Below the pieces are notes generated by a model, which searched no databases, was not told where the DNA came from, and saw only the letters and a list, made by a program, of their open reading frames with translations. DNA of 22,261 nucleotides. Source: Lachnospiraceae bacterium UBA7109. GTDB taxonomy: Bacteria > Bacillota > Clostridia > Lachnospirales > Lachnospiraceae. The translations under genes were made by a program, and so were the position numbers. This document shows, piece after piece, positions 6,779 to 17,200 of this stretch (within the stretch, counting starts at the first letter, position 1; the number at the start of each line of letters is the position of its first letter). The stretch lies in NCBI GenBank assembly GCA_002492335.1, contig DKYD01000071.1:12724-34984 (forward strand), written 5' to 3'.

Positions 6779-9319
6779 CTTCGGATTATCCTTTTCTACA
6801 AGTTTATCCTGAGCCTCAAGAAGCTCCGTTTCAGCCGCATCAATCGCTTCCTGTGACGCATTTGCATCTGCATCAACCTTCTTTGCACTTTCAAGCGCCG
6901 TCTCATATACGTTCCAGCTCTCTTCTGTATATTTTTCCTCATCTGCGGCTGGAACTGCATGTTCAATCGCTTCCTTCAAATATGTCTTATCAATGACCGG
7001 TTCCGGAACTTCTACCGTAATGCCTGCATATTCTTTCATCACAAGCGCATACTCTTCCCTCGTAATCGGAAGAATCGTTCCGTGGCGTTTCTTCAGACTT
7101 CCAAAATTCACATCACTCGCCGGTGACCAGCTCTGTGTTGTCTGGTCTGCAATATCTGTAGTACGGAATGGAAGATAACCTCTGCCCTCCGCATACTGAT
7201 CACACATCAGCCCCCATGTTTCAACAGGATTTCCTTCTGCATCTTTCAAATAATCATCTTCATTGTACTTAAAGAACTCCGGTCCTTCAAGCTTCGCTCC
7301 GCTGTAATTATTATTATTAAAGATATCTTTTAAGGTTCCGATAATTTTCCATCCGTCGTAAATGGAATCGCTTTCCTCAATCGTAATCTGTCCGTCGCCG
7401 GATGCACGGTAGTATTTATCGCCAACCTGAATCATTGTTGTATCTATAATAGAACCAGCTCTGTCAATCCAGAGTACCGGATCTGAGAATGTATAGAAGT
7501 CACGGGTTGTCGCATAATACATATTCATTCCGTCACCATTCACATTACTTTCTTTAGAATAGGTTGCCCAATATACTACATAATTTCCTGTATTCTCATC
7601 ATAGAATGCCTCCGGCGCCCATGCGCAGCCTGCCTCCGGAATCGGACCGGCCACATCGACAAGTCTTGGCTCACTCCAGTCAACCAGATCGTCAGACTCC
7701 CAGATCACAAGCTTCGTACTTCCTGTTGTAGTTGCGGCCGCATTTCCCCAGCCTCCGCGATAATAAATACTTAAGTCTGTTGCGATCAGGTAGAACTTAT
7801 CGCCTTCCGGTGAACGAAGCAGATACGGATCACGCACACCCTTATCTCCAATATTCGAAGATAAGACCGGGCTTCCATTCGCTGTAAGATCCTTCCACTG
7901 GCTTCCATCCTCGCTTGTAGCAAAATAGATCTGCTCGTCTGTAACCCTTCCCTCTGTACCGGTAAAGTGTGCAAACAGATAATCGGTTGTCTTTGCAGCT
8001 GCTTTTGGAGCTTTCTTTACTTTCAGCACAAATCCCTTTGTCCTTTCTACATCTCCGCTCTTTATCACCGCTGTTACAACAACCTCTTTATCAATACGCT
8101 TTCTCGTCACAACACCAGGAGCCTTGCCATCGGATTCGGTATCTGTAACAACTGCTTTATCAGATGACTCCCATGTAATCTGCGCTTTCTTCACCGTACC
8201 AGACACTTCCAGCTCTGTCGGAAGGGTAATATTGCCCCGCACATCATCCTTTGTTGCAATATCAAGCTTTTCGTAAGCTTCTTCTACAATTACTTCATCC
8301 GATATTTCTTTCGGGATCTTAACCGTAATCTCCTTTGTATCCTTCACACCCTGAAGCTCTATTGCCGCGGTAAATGTTACCTCAGCATCCTGCCCTGCGG
8401 GGCGTACCACCTTTACCTGGTAACCGTCAGCCTGTATCACCGCACTGTCGTTTTCTTCCACTGTCCAGGTAATATTCGTATAATTGCTGCCCTTAGACGG
8501 AAGAATAAAATCGCTGATGACCTCCTGCGGAAGGGTAAGTGCTGCTTTATCTGCCTCTACTGCCTTTTCTGCTGCTTCTTCCGTAACCAGCTGTGCATCC
8601 GTTAAAGCACCATCATAAATCTTAAAGTTATCGATCCAGCCTTTAAATCCTTCTCCACTGTTTGTCCAATTCGCTCTTCCAATATAAAGAACGCCGGAAT
8701 TTCCCAGAATATCCGGAAGCAGCGCATTGCTGTTATCTACAGATACCCGTTTCATGCCATCGACATAAATCGCCGTCGTATCTTCACTATAGACAATATC
8801 TACATGTGACCAGTCTGTCCCCGTCTTAGTATCAAATCCGACAGTACGTCCATTCTTATAACGCTCCACCTTCGTGTTCCCATTATTAACAAATGCACCA
8901 ATATAATATTCCGGTGAACTTTGCGCATTTGCATTCGGTGCTGCATAGAATACCCAGCTCGTTTTTGTCTGGTCAGGCTTCACATCATAAGAAACCGTAA
9001 TCTCCTTCTTTCCTGCCAGAAGGCTGTTTCCGGCTTTATCTGTGATGGAAAGGTAATTGGATGCATTTCCATCCAGATACAAAGCCTTTCCACTTACCGT
9101 ATCCTTGCTGTCCCTCAGTTGATAACTTCCATTTACTGTTGCTTTCGCATTTCCGCCTGCGAGGACAGAGGCGTCATCATCAAACGTAAAATCTGCAAGC
9201 AGCGGTGTGTTAATTTGCTCCTGCGCAGCAAATGCGGCTGCCGGAATCATCGTTCCAATCATGGCTGCCGTAAGCGCCGACGCAAACGCTCTTCGCAATA
9301 TGCACTTTCTTCTTATCAT
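6212..9319 (-). CDS. SLH-anchored GH43 family glycosidase with N-terminal LamG domain (1035 aa)
   Basis: GH43 five-bladed propeller enzymes are inverting alpha-L-arabinofuranosidases, beta-xylosidases or arabinanases; the specificity here is not readable. Layout: signal peptide 1-32, LamG/concanavalin-like domain about 38-240, two atrophied bacterial Ig-like domains about 250-335 and 345-436, GH43 about 445-765, FIVAR-type helical domain about 778-843, and three SLH repeats 848-1035 (LVRAQ, VTRAQ, ANRAE). The expected catalytic triad can be placed: base Asp497 in RDPYLL, modulator Asp626 in IIDTTMI and acid Glu679 or its neighbour in KLEGPEFF; CAWAPEAFYD (565-574) is also typical. The ATG follows GGGAGG and lies 17 bases after the rhamnosidase stop, so the two are co-transcribed. 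Its SLH block nearly duplicates that of the rhamnosidase, and its signal peptide resembles it too. Confidence 0.9.
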   Translation of the reverse strand: MIRRKCILRRAFASALTAAMIGTMIPAAAFAAQEQINTPLLADFTFDDDASVLAGGNAKATVNGSYQLRDSKDTVSGKALYLDGNASNYLSITDKAGNSLLAGKKEITVSYDVKPDQTKTSWVFYAAPNANAQSSPEYYIGAFVNNGNTKVERYKNGRTVGFDTKTGTDWSHVDIVYSEDTTAIYVDGMKRVSVDNSNALLPDILGNSGVLYIGRANWTNSGEGFKGWIDNFKIYDGALTDAQLVTEEAAEKAVEADKAALTLPQEVISDFILPSKGSNYTNITWTVEENDSAVIQADGYQVKVVRPAGQDAEVTFTAAIELQGVKDTKEITVKIPKEISDEVIVEEAYEKLDIATKDDVRGNITLPTELEVSGTVKKAQITWESSDKAVVTDTESDGKAPGVVTRKRIDKEVVVTAVIKSGDVERTKGFVLKVKKAPKAAAKTTDYLFAHFTGTEGRVTDEQIYFATSEDGSQWKDLTANGSPVLSSNIGDKGVRDPYLLRSPEGDKFYLIATDLSIYYRGGWGNAAATTTGSTKLVIWESDDLVDWSEPRLVDVAGPIPEAGCAWAPEAFYDENTGNYVVYWATYSKESNVNGDGMNMYYATTRDFYTFSDPVLWIDRAGSIIDTTMIQVGDKYYRASGDGQITIEESDSIYDGWKIIGTLKDIFNNNNYSGAKLEGPEFFKYNEDDYLKDAEGNPVETWGLMCDQYAEGRGYLPFRTTDIADQTTQSWSPASDVNFGSLKKRHGTILPITREEYALVMKEYAGITVEVPEPVIDKTYLKEAIEHAVPAADEEKYTEESWNVYETALESAKKVDADANASQEAIDAAETELLEAQDKLVEKDNPKLPYVDVAKDAWYYDAVAYNYAEKTMTGKDATHFAPEETLVRAQFAAVLHKMNGEPGMDYKAVFSDVAAGDWFKNAVLWAADAKIVTGYTGTDLFGANDAVTRAQMATMMYRYAKEYKKYEVKADGDYNSFPDAEDVQEFAVDAMKWAVSEGIITGKTIDGKLLLDPQGSANRAECATIIQRFMEKYKK

Positions 9320-9336
9320 ATCGCATCTCCTCCCTG

Positions 9337-9903
9337 TTATTTCTCATATTTCTCCATAAATCTCTGGATAATTGTTGCACATTCTGCACGGTTTGCACTT
9401 CCCTGCGGATCAAGCATCAGTTTTCCATTTATCGTCTTTCCTGTAATAATTCCTTCTGCCACCGCCCATTTCATTGCATCTACTGCAAATTCCTGTACGT
9501 CTCCTGCATCCGGGAAGCTGTTGTAATCTCCGTCTGCTTTTACCTCATATTTCTTATATTCTTTTGCATAACGATACATCATCGTTGCCATCTGCGCACG
9601 GGTTACCGGATCGTTTGCTCCAAACAGATCTGTTCCCGTATATCCGGTTACGATTTTCGCATCTGCCGCCCACAGAACCGCATTCTTGAACCAGTCGCCT
9701 GCTGTTACATCAGAGAATACCGCTTTGTAATCCATCCCCGGCTCCCCATTCATCTTATGAAGTACTGCTGCGAACTGTGCTCTTACCAATGTCTCTTCCG
9801 GTGCAAAGTGTGTTGCATCTTTACCGGTCATCGTTTTCTCGGCATAATTATACGCAACTGCATCATAGTACCATGCATTCTTTGCAACGTCTACATACGG
9901 GAG
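9337..9903 (-). repeat. SLH cassette, copy 2 (end of the GH78 gene)
   Basis: This is the partner of the 6212-6778 cassette, about 3.1 kb away in direct orientation. More distant relatives end the genes at 14264 and 18206. The eight residue differences from copy 1 are scattered, and none falls in the three SLH binding motifs. Confidence 0.85.
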
Positions 9904-12900
9904 TTTTACCGGTGTTGGAGGTTCTTCACCATTTCCATATCCTTCCGCATATTCCACCGTAAGCTTTCCATCTTTGACCGCAAAATCATATCCGCCGGAT
10001 TCCACAAGGAATTTTGCTGTATTCATTCCATTGTGTTCTTCCATACCTTCGTATGTAATTCCTTCGATCGTCTCAAAGTCTTTTAATACATTTTCAGATG
10101 TCGGAAGGTATAAGACAGCGCTTGTATTTGCAGGTATCTCAGCATGATAAGAAGTTATCTTACCTTCCTCACTCTTCCATTCGGATGTAATTGTTCCATA
10201 ATAGGATTCATAAGAAGCATCTACTGAGTGAATTCTTTCTTCTTCGTTATATTTTTCTCCTGTATCCGGCGTCGGCTGGAGAATAATGTTCTTGAATCCC
10301 GGATTTTCTTCATCTGCCGCAATACCGGCCATATATCTGTACATCCATTCCAGAACAGAACCGTATGCATAATGATTAAAGGAATTCATTTCACTGTGTC
10401 CAAATCCAACTCCAGGTGTGTAGGAATTCCAGCGCTCCCATACCGTAGTAGCCCCTGCTTTTACCTCAAAGAGCCAGGATGGCTGCCCGTCCTGGAGAAG
10501 AAGATCATAAGACACATCACTGTATCCATTATCAGACAATACCGGGGTAATCACATTGGATCCCAGGAAGCCGACTGCAAGTGTATTCTTTCCATATCCG
10601 GCACGTACGCTTCCCGCATCCGGATTCTTATTTTTAATATTTTCGATCAGAAGCTCTTCCGCTGCTTCACGCATTTCCTCACTGTTGTAGAAACCAAGTT
10701 TAAGCATCCACAGAAGGGACGTCTGTGAATTGTCTTCCCACACACCTTCTTTACCGGAGCCATACTGGAACTGATATCGGGTATTTCCTGTTTTAGAATG
10801 AATCACAAGATTTCCATCCTGGAAGGTAACATGTGTCTGTAAAAATGTTTCTTTAATATCCTCAAACTGCTGACTATATGTCTCTTCCTTCTCTGTATCT
10901 CCCAGCACACCTGCCATTTTTGCCATCAGCTGTGCCACATATCCATAATAGTAATCGGAAATCACTTCCACGCAGGTTCCCTGGAAGGACAGCCATTCTC
11001 CGTAGTTGTTGCTTCCGCCAAGACTGAGCGGCGCCTGATTCGCGCCCCTTTCGTGAGCCTTCATAAATTCCATATAATGATTCATAGCATCCCAGTTCTC
11101 ACGCAGGACAGAAACATCCCCCGTCTGATTGTAAATCACCCACGGATTAACAACCAGCACATCACTCCATCCGGCTGCCCAGTTGCTGAAGAACCCTGTC
11201 ATATCGTCAAATACAGACGGTGTATAGCCTTTTATTAATGCATTTTCAGATAAAATTTCCTGTATTTCTTTTAAGAAAGATACCGCGTCAAAATTATAAA
11301 CAGCTGTCTGTGCAAATGCCTGTGTATCTCCACTCCATGCAAGACGCTCATCCCGCTGCGGACAGTCTGTCGTTGTTGTAAAGTAATTACTTAATTGTCC
11401 GTAAATGGTATTAGAAAATAATTTATTTACGTTTTCATTATTCGTCCGGATCTGTCCGGTCTGCTCTGTAATAGAAGACAATGCCTTTGACTTCACAGAG
11501 TAAATCGTTACATCATCTGTTGCTGTAAATTCAATATACTGATATCCGAAGAAGGACATCGTTGTCTGATAATGCTCCTTCTCTTCTCCGGCAAATGTAT
11601 ACTCTACCTTTGAACGTGCACCTCTAAGACTCTTCTGGTAAATGGAACCCTTCGGTCCATCTGCCTGAGTCGCGCCATTTCCGACAGCACTTCCGTCATT
11701 TAACATCTCAGCAAAACGCATCGTAAGACGTGTTCCCCTTGCAGCAGAGAATTCCACCTCCGGTACAGCAGTCAGGTTCTGTCCCATGTTAACAATCATG
11801 GTCTGTCCTTTTTTGAGTTCGATTCCCTGTCCGAGAATTTCCTTATCTTTTTCTACCGCCTCATACTGACCGGCATACAATTCATCGGACGGCTTATCAT
11901 ATGCATAATACTTGTCTACCTTAATCTCGCCGCCGGCCAGTGACGAAGACGGCGCATTACCTGTATAGAGTACACAAGATACCGGCTTCTGCGAAAATTT
12001 ATCAATAATCTTTCCGGGAATTGCCGCCTGTGCACGTATCTCACCTGCATATGTAGTCTCTCCCATGCTTGTCTGTCCGGCCAGAACCGTATTCTTCAGC
12101 ACATCTGCATCTATATCTGCCGCTCCTTCTACATTCTTCCATGTCTTTCCTCCGTCGGAAGACGTCTGCACAGAATATACCTTTGCATAGTTCGGGCATA
12201 CATTATGATAGATAGATTCCAGCTTTGTACGGGCATAAAGCCTCAGCTCGTTTATGCTGACAGCCTGATCAAAATGAAAATCTATCGTTATCGGCTTGCT
12301 GGCGGTAGACAAAAATTCATTTCCATAATCCAGAATCTCTGTTGTATATCCGGCGTCACTTTCGATACCATAATCTCCATCTGTCAGATTTGCCATGCCC
12401 CACTGGGTTCCATATTCAAAAGAATTAGAAGCGTTTGCTTTCACACCTTTTGCCACGTTATTTCCTGTCGTGTCCAGAAGCTCCAACTCCATAATCTGCA
12501 GACGGTTCTCATTGTCATTTAACGTTGCAGGTCCGGTTTCTGATACAACGATCCGTACATCCTGGGCAGTAACTGTATCAAACTTTACATTGGAGGATAC
12601 ACCGGCTGTATTCTCTTCCGGATAGCTGACCGTATTACGCAGACTGTCAACCTGATAAGTTCCTGCATTTTCCCACGACGTTCCGTCCTCAGAAACCTCC
12701 AGTTTATATTTTTTCGGATAATTTACACATTCATTTCCGCTTATCGGCTCTCCCTTGATTCTCGGATACAGCTTCAGACTCTTAATGTCCGCCGCATTTT
12801 CCAGGGCAAATTCAAATGTAATCGGCGTCGTCAGGACATAGGAGCTCTGTCCGCTTGTCAGCTGATTGGAAGAATATCCACAGTCACTGTCCGCACCTGT

Positions 12901-14151
12901 ATCACCATCTGTCAGGTTCGCAGCTCTCCACTGAGTTCCATATGTAAATTCGTCGGAAGCCTTCGGCTGAAGCCCTTTAATTACATTTCTGCCCTCCGCA
13001 TCTCCTACTTCCATTTCCATGATCTGCAGACGGTTCTCATTGTCATTCTTTGTTCCCGGACCGATTTCCTCTACTGTAAGCTTCACATATTTTACATTTT
13101 TCTGCACAGTAAATTCCTGGGCAATAACCGGATTCTGCGGTGCATCCTGTCCCAGTGCATTCACCCATTTGCTGTCGTCGTATCCTGCCTGTGTGAAATC
13201 ACCAAGCTCTTCTGCACTTCGCGCATCATAATTCTCTCCAAAATAAACACCATTGCAGGTAATACCGCCATCCAGTGTTCCTTTCCAGTCTGTTGTATTT
13301 GTAACAATATCTTTTACAGTACCATCCTTATATGCAATCCGAAGCATCGCCTTTATTGCCGGCTGACCGGCAGTCGTGCTTAGATTCAGATCATTCGTTC
13401 CATTTGTCCAGCCGTTTCCTGCAATTACAGAAACTGCTACCGTCTCTTCTCCTTTGAGTGAATCTGTCACATCATAAGTCTGATATCCCATACTGATGTT
13501 ACGATTGCCATATCCAGGATTCATATGGTGATAAACCTTCTCACCATTTTCCATAACTCCCACACGCTCACCATTCACATACGCCTGATAAGCACCAATA
13601 GCAGTAATATAAAGGCGCGCTGTCTGCACCTCATCACTAAGCTTCTGCTCCGTACGGAAAACTGGTGCAGCCGTGCTTCTGTTCATACGGATAAACTTTG
13701 CATCCTTCCATGCCTGGTCATTTGTAACACCTGTTTCAAAGATCCCGGCTGCAGATGTAATCATCTCGCCCTTCTCTGTCCATACCGTTACCTTCCAGTT
13801 ATAGGCACTTCCTTCCTCCAGTGCCTTCCCTTCATAGGCAATTCCAACAGACTTGTCATCTTCTACCTTACCGCTGTCCCATACGACTGCATCTTTTGCA
13901 TCGGTAACCTGGATCTGATAAGCGGTCTGCTTCGTTCCAATTTTGTGAGATGCGAGCTTCCATCCAAAATGAATCGAATCTGTCTCAATCCCCACAGGAT
14001 TCTGCATATATTCTGTTGACAAATCCTCAATTTCTATCGTTTCTGCTTTCTTTTCATCTGCCGCCAGCGCTCCTGCCGGAACCATTGTCCCAATCAAAGC
14101 GGCGCTAAGTGCAGCAGCGAAAATCCTACGCAATACAGATCTGTTTTTCAT
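9337..14151 (-). CDS. SLH-anchored GH78 alpha-L-rhamnosidase with two inserted discoidin-like domains (1604 aa)
   Basis: The enzyme should release terminal alpha-L-rhamnose from glycans or glycosides at the cell surface by an inverting mechanism. Layout: signal peptide 1-31, Ig-like and rhamnosidase N-terminal domains about 38-345, two discoidin (F5/8 type C or CBM32-like) domains about 353-520 and 523-695, the rest of the rhamnosidase N region about 700-890, (alpha/alpha)6 catalytic domain about 895-1270, C-terminal beta domain about 1275-1400, and SLH repeats 1417-1604. The signature DCPQRDERLAWSGD spans 929-942; Asp929, Glu935 (general acid), Trp939 and Asp942 match known GH78 residues. 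Glu1239 in TTVWERW matches the general base. At 1604 aa it is far longer than typical GH78 (about 900-1100). The ATG follows GGAAGG. Substrate could be rhamnogalacturonan I, an arabinogalactan or plant glycosides. Confidence 0.94.
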   Translation of the reverse strand: MKNRSVLRRIFAAALSAALIGTMVPAGALAADEKKAETIEIEDLSTEYMQNPVGIETDSIHFGWKLASHKIGTKQTAYQIQVTDAKDAVVWDSGKVEDDKSVGIAYEGKALEEGSAYNWKVTVWTEKGEMITSAAGIFETGVTNDQAWKDAKFIRMNRSTAAPVFRTEQKLSDEVQTARLYITAIGAYQAYVNGERVGVMENGEKVYHHMNPGYGNRNISMGYQTYDVTDSLKGEETVAVSVIAGNGWTNGTNDLNLSTTAGQPAIKAMLRIAYKDGTVKDIVTNTTDWKGTLDGGITCNGVYFGENYDARSAEELGDFTQAGYDDSKWVNALGQDAPQNPVIAQEFTVQKNVKYVKLTVEEIGPGTKNDNENRLQIMEMEVGDAEGRNVIKGLQPKASDEFTYGTQWRAANLTDGDTGADSDCGYSSNQLTSGQSSYVLTTPITFEFALENAADIKSLKLYPRIKGEPISGNECVNYPKKYKLEVSEDGTSWENAGTYQVDSLRNTVSYPEENTAGVSSNVKFDTVTAQDVRIVVSETGPATLNDNENRLQIMELELLDTTGNNVAKGVKANASNSFEYGTQWGMANLTDGDYGIESDAGYTTEILDYGNEFLSTASKPITIDFHFDQAVSINELRLYARTKLESIYHNVCPNYAKVYSVQTSSDGGKTWKNVEGAADIDADVLKNTVLAGQTSMGETTYAGEIRAQAAIPGKIIDKFSQKPVSCVLYTGNAPSSSLAGGEIKVDKYYAYDKPSDELYAGQYEAVEKDKEILGQGIELKKGQTMIVNMGQNLTAVPEVEFSAARGTRLTMRFAEMLNDGSAVGNGATQADGPKGSIYQKSLRGARSKVEYTFAGEEKEHYQTTMSFFGYQYIEFTATDDVTIYSVKSKALSSITEQTGQIRTNNENVNKLFSNTIYGQLSNYFTTTTDCPQRDERLAWSGDTQAFAQTAVYNFDAVSFLKEIQEILSENALIKGYTPSVFDDMTGFFSNWAAGWSDVLVVNPWVIYNQTGDVSVLRENWDAMNHYMEFMKAHERGANQAPLSLGGSNNYGEWLSFQGTCVEVISDYYYGYVAQLMAKMAGVLGDTEKEETYSQQFEDIKETFLQTHVTFQDGNLVIHSKTGNTRYQFQYGSGKEGVWEDNSQTSLLWMLKLGFYNSEEMREAAEELLIENIKNKNPDAGSVRAGYGKNTLAVGFLGSNVITPVLSDNGYSDVSYDLLLQDGQPSWLFEVKAGATTVWERWNSYTPGVGFGHSEMNSFNHYAYGSVLEWMYRYMAGIAADEENPGFKNIILQPTPDTGEKYNEEERIHSVDASYESYYGTITSEWKSEEGKITSYHAEIPANTSAVLYLPTSENVLKDFETIEGITYEGMEEHNGMNTAKFLVESGGYDFAVKDGKLTVEYAEGYGNGEEPPTPVKLPYVDVAKNAWYYDAVAYNYAEKTMTGKDATHFAPEETLVRAQFAAVLHKMNGEPGMDYKAVFSDVTAGDWFKNAVLWAADAKIVTGYTGTDLFGANDPVTRAQMATMMYRYAKEYKKYEVKADGDYNSFPDAGDVQEFAVDAMKWAVAEGIITGKTINGKLMLDPQGSANRAECATIIQRFMEKYEK
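12494..12519 (-). repeat. 26-base direct repeat, copy A, in the second discoidin-like domain
   Basis: This stretch is identical over 26 bases to 13022-13047. It encodes the NDNENRLQIM motif of the second discoidin-like domain of the rhamnosidase. It marks an internal domain duplication and could recombine to delete one domain. Confidence 0.85.
13022..13047 (-). repeat. 26-base direct repeat, copy B, in the first discoidin-like domain
   Basis: Partner of 12494-12519, offset by 528 bases, which is exactly 176 codons. Loss or gain by recombination between the copies would therefore keep the reading frame. Confidence 0.85.
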
Positions 14152-14184
14152 GTTTTCATTCCTTCCTTTATAAAATTCATGCAG

Positions 14185-14230
14185 AAAGGATATTCCCTTT
14201 CATTATGTTATAACTTCGGGAATATCCTTT
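14185..14230 (-). other. Intercistronic hairpin between the GH43/AbfB and GH78 genes
   Basis: A perfect 13-bp inverted repeat (AAAGGATATTCCC 14185-14197 with its complement 14218-14230) has a 20-base AT-rich loop. On the minus strand it is followed only by UUUCUGC, so it would be at best a leaky terminator. On the plus strand a T-rich tail follows, but no plus-strand gene exists to terminate. Likely roles are mRNA processing, stability or partial termination within the operon. Confidence 0.6.
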
Positions 14231-14263
14231 TTCATTTTTAAATTTCTCGCCTAAATTTTTTGT

Positions 14264-17200
14264 TTATTTCTCATATTTCTCCATGAATCTCTGGATAATC
14301 GTTGCACATTCCGCACGGTTTGCGCTTCCCTGCGGGTCAAGCACAAGCTGGCCATTAACGGTCTTTCCTGTGATGATCCCTTCTGCTACCGCCCACTTCA
14401 TAGCATCTTTTGCAAATGTCTGTACGCTTCCTGCATCCGGGAAGGAGCTGTAATCGCCGTCTTCTTTTATGTCATATTTCTTATAATTCTTTGCATAACG
14501 GTACATCATTGTCGCCATCTGCTCACGGGTAACCATATCATTTGACCCAAACAGATCTGTTCCTGTATATCCGGTTACAATCTCTTTCTCAGCCGCCCAC
14601 AGAACAGGATTCTTGAACCAATCATTCTGCGTTACGTCAGAGAACTTACCTGTATAATTTATTTCCGGTGCGGCATTCATCTTGTGAAGCACTGCTGCAA
14701 ACTGTGCTCTTACAAGTGTATCCGCCGGCCCAAAGATATCTTCTTTCAATCCTGTCATTGTCTTTGCATAATAATTATAAGCAACTGCATCATAATACCA
14801 TGCATCTTTTGCAACATCTATATATGGCAGTCCAGATGCAACTTCAACGACTGTACCATATTCCATCTTCCATCCGTCATACAATGAAGTTACGGTTGCT
14901 GTCAGGACTGCCGTACCATCTGTCTTTGTTGTTACCACACCATCCTTATAAGATGCAACTTCTTCATTATCAGAACTATAAGAAACGGTTACATAATCAG
15001 CAACTGCTTCTGGAACTGCAAACAACGTCTCTGTCGTACCGGCTTTTATAACTTTTTCCACTGCCGGAGCTGCCGCTTCAATCTCTGTCCACGGATCGCG
15101 GCACTCTTTTACATATACCAGGCCGCTTGCCGCCTCACGGATTGCTGCTTCCAGCTCTTCTGCCCGTTTTTCACTTGTAACCTCTGCATCCAGATCTTCC
15201 GGAAGCGTATCCAGAACCTTCTTAAGTGCTGCATAAGAATTTTCTGTAAACATGCTCTCCTTCAGAGCCTTTGCTTCTTCTACAACTGCTTTTAAGGAAG
15301 AAATGTCTGCTACACCTACTGTTAAGTTTACGGTCTCTGATTTCTGAGTCGAACCAACCTTTACCGTTACCGTAATCTTTGCGGTTCCTTCCTTCACACC
15401 GGTTACTACGCCATCCTTAACGGCTGCAACACTTTCATTGTCAGAAGCGAAAGTTACTGTTGCATCTGCAGCAGATACACCAGCCGGATAACGGATACCC
15501 AGATCTGCCGCTTCCTTTGCATAAACGAATACGTCTTTACTTGCCGTAAATCCTTTTTCTTTAAATACATCCTCTGCAGATCCAGTCGGATATAATGCCG
15601 CTATCTGAGCATCTGTTAATACCTTGTCATATACCTGTACTTCATCAGCCAGACCCTGATATAACGGATCCCAGTTATTTACACCGATATAAATATCAGA
15701 ATTATTCTGTGCAAGCGCTTCGGCAGCCCTTCCGGAATTCTGCTTCTGGCCGTTCAGATATAACGCTGCATCTGTACCGGTCTGCGTCAGTGTTACAAGT
15801 GTCCACTGATTTGTCGGAATAGAAATTCCATTAAACGCAGACGTCCAGGAGAACTCTCCGCCCTTGGACCAAAGTTCATAGGAACCACCGCCTTCACCAC
15901 CCGCGAAGGATGTCCAGTACTCCGTTGCAGAGTTCGGCTGTCCCATGTAAATCAGGGAACTGTGACTTCCGATTGCTGCTGTCGGCTTCACCCACAGGGA
16001 AATCGTGTAATCAGAACCAATTTTACCTGTGTTCAGACGTAATCCAAAACCATTTAAATTTACAGCCTTTCCTGCTTTTCCTGTCTCATAAGCAACCGTT
16101 CCTGTGTAATCGGATGTATTATTTAATGTTCTTGCTGTACTTCCATCCAGACTGTCCTCGAAGGAATAAACTGCAACCGGCTCCGGCGTCTCGTCTGCCT
16201 GAGCCTTTATTTCTCTTGTCTTACCAGGTTCTACCACATAGATTGTAACATCCTTTGATATCTTCTGCTCTCCATGTGTATAAGTCACCTTCAATGTCTG
16301 TTTGCCGGCTTTACCCGTATCGATTTCACTTGCGTTTGTTGTATAGTCAGTTACCCATTTTACGTCGCCATTTTCCTGCGTTACCTGCACACGGATGTCA
16401 TCTGCGCTAAATGTGCTGCCAACCGTATACATTCTCTTTGTCTTCTGCACACGGATATCTTTCACTGCACTGTCCGTGTCTACCTTGAAAGAACAGCTGT
16501 CTGCATCCGGATTATCTGTGAGAACCAGATCTCCGTCTACACTTGCGAGATAATATCCCGGTCTGTAAACACTCTCAAAGGTCACGCCATATCCAGCCAG
16601 TCCTTCCAGTGTACGGAATGTCACTTTTGCTTCTCCGGTTGCATTGTCGTCCCACTGCTGTGCAAGTGTTACATTTGCAGTATCTTCTGCAGTAATATAA
16701 AGTCCAGGCTTGTTGTAGGACTGAATGGATACATAAGCGTCATTGTCCGGATCAGCTTTGCCTTTTTCAAGCTCCCAGAGCGCATCTGCTTCTTCCGCAT
16801 TTTTGCTCACTAACATATCTCTGGCATTGGCATTTACCATCGGATACTCGCCATCATTATTTGTATTGGAGAAATTCACATGTGCAACAGAAGCACCGTC
16901 ACCATCTGTGATCGTCGTCGTCACACCGGAAACACCGGTTGACGTCTCTGTGAACATATCAATGGAACCATCGTCATTAATGTTCAGCTTCTCTACACAG
17001 CCTACACGACGGTAGCCGCTGCCGTGCGGAAGTGTTCCATTGTGGTATACAAAATACGGCTGACCCTTGAAATCAAAGACTGCCATATGGTTCGTATTTG
17101 CCGTCGAAGTCGGAAGCATGATCCTGCCGCCGAAGTTCCAGTCATTTTCCAGGAACTGCTCATATGTATCACAAGTAGCATACGCCATCTCCTCACGCCA

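Noticed and set aside
14185..14230. Plus-strand terminator
   Set aside because: The hairpin has a T-rich tail on the plus strand, but there is no plus-strand gene in the window for it to end.
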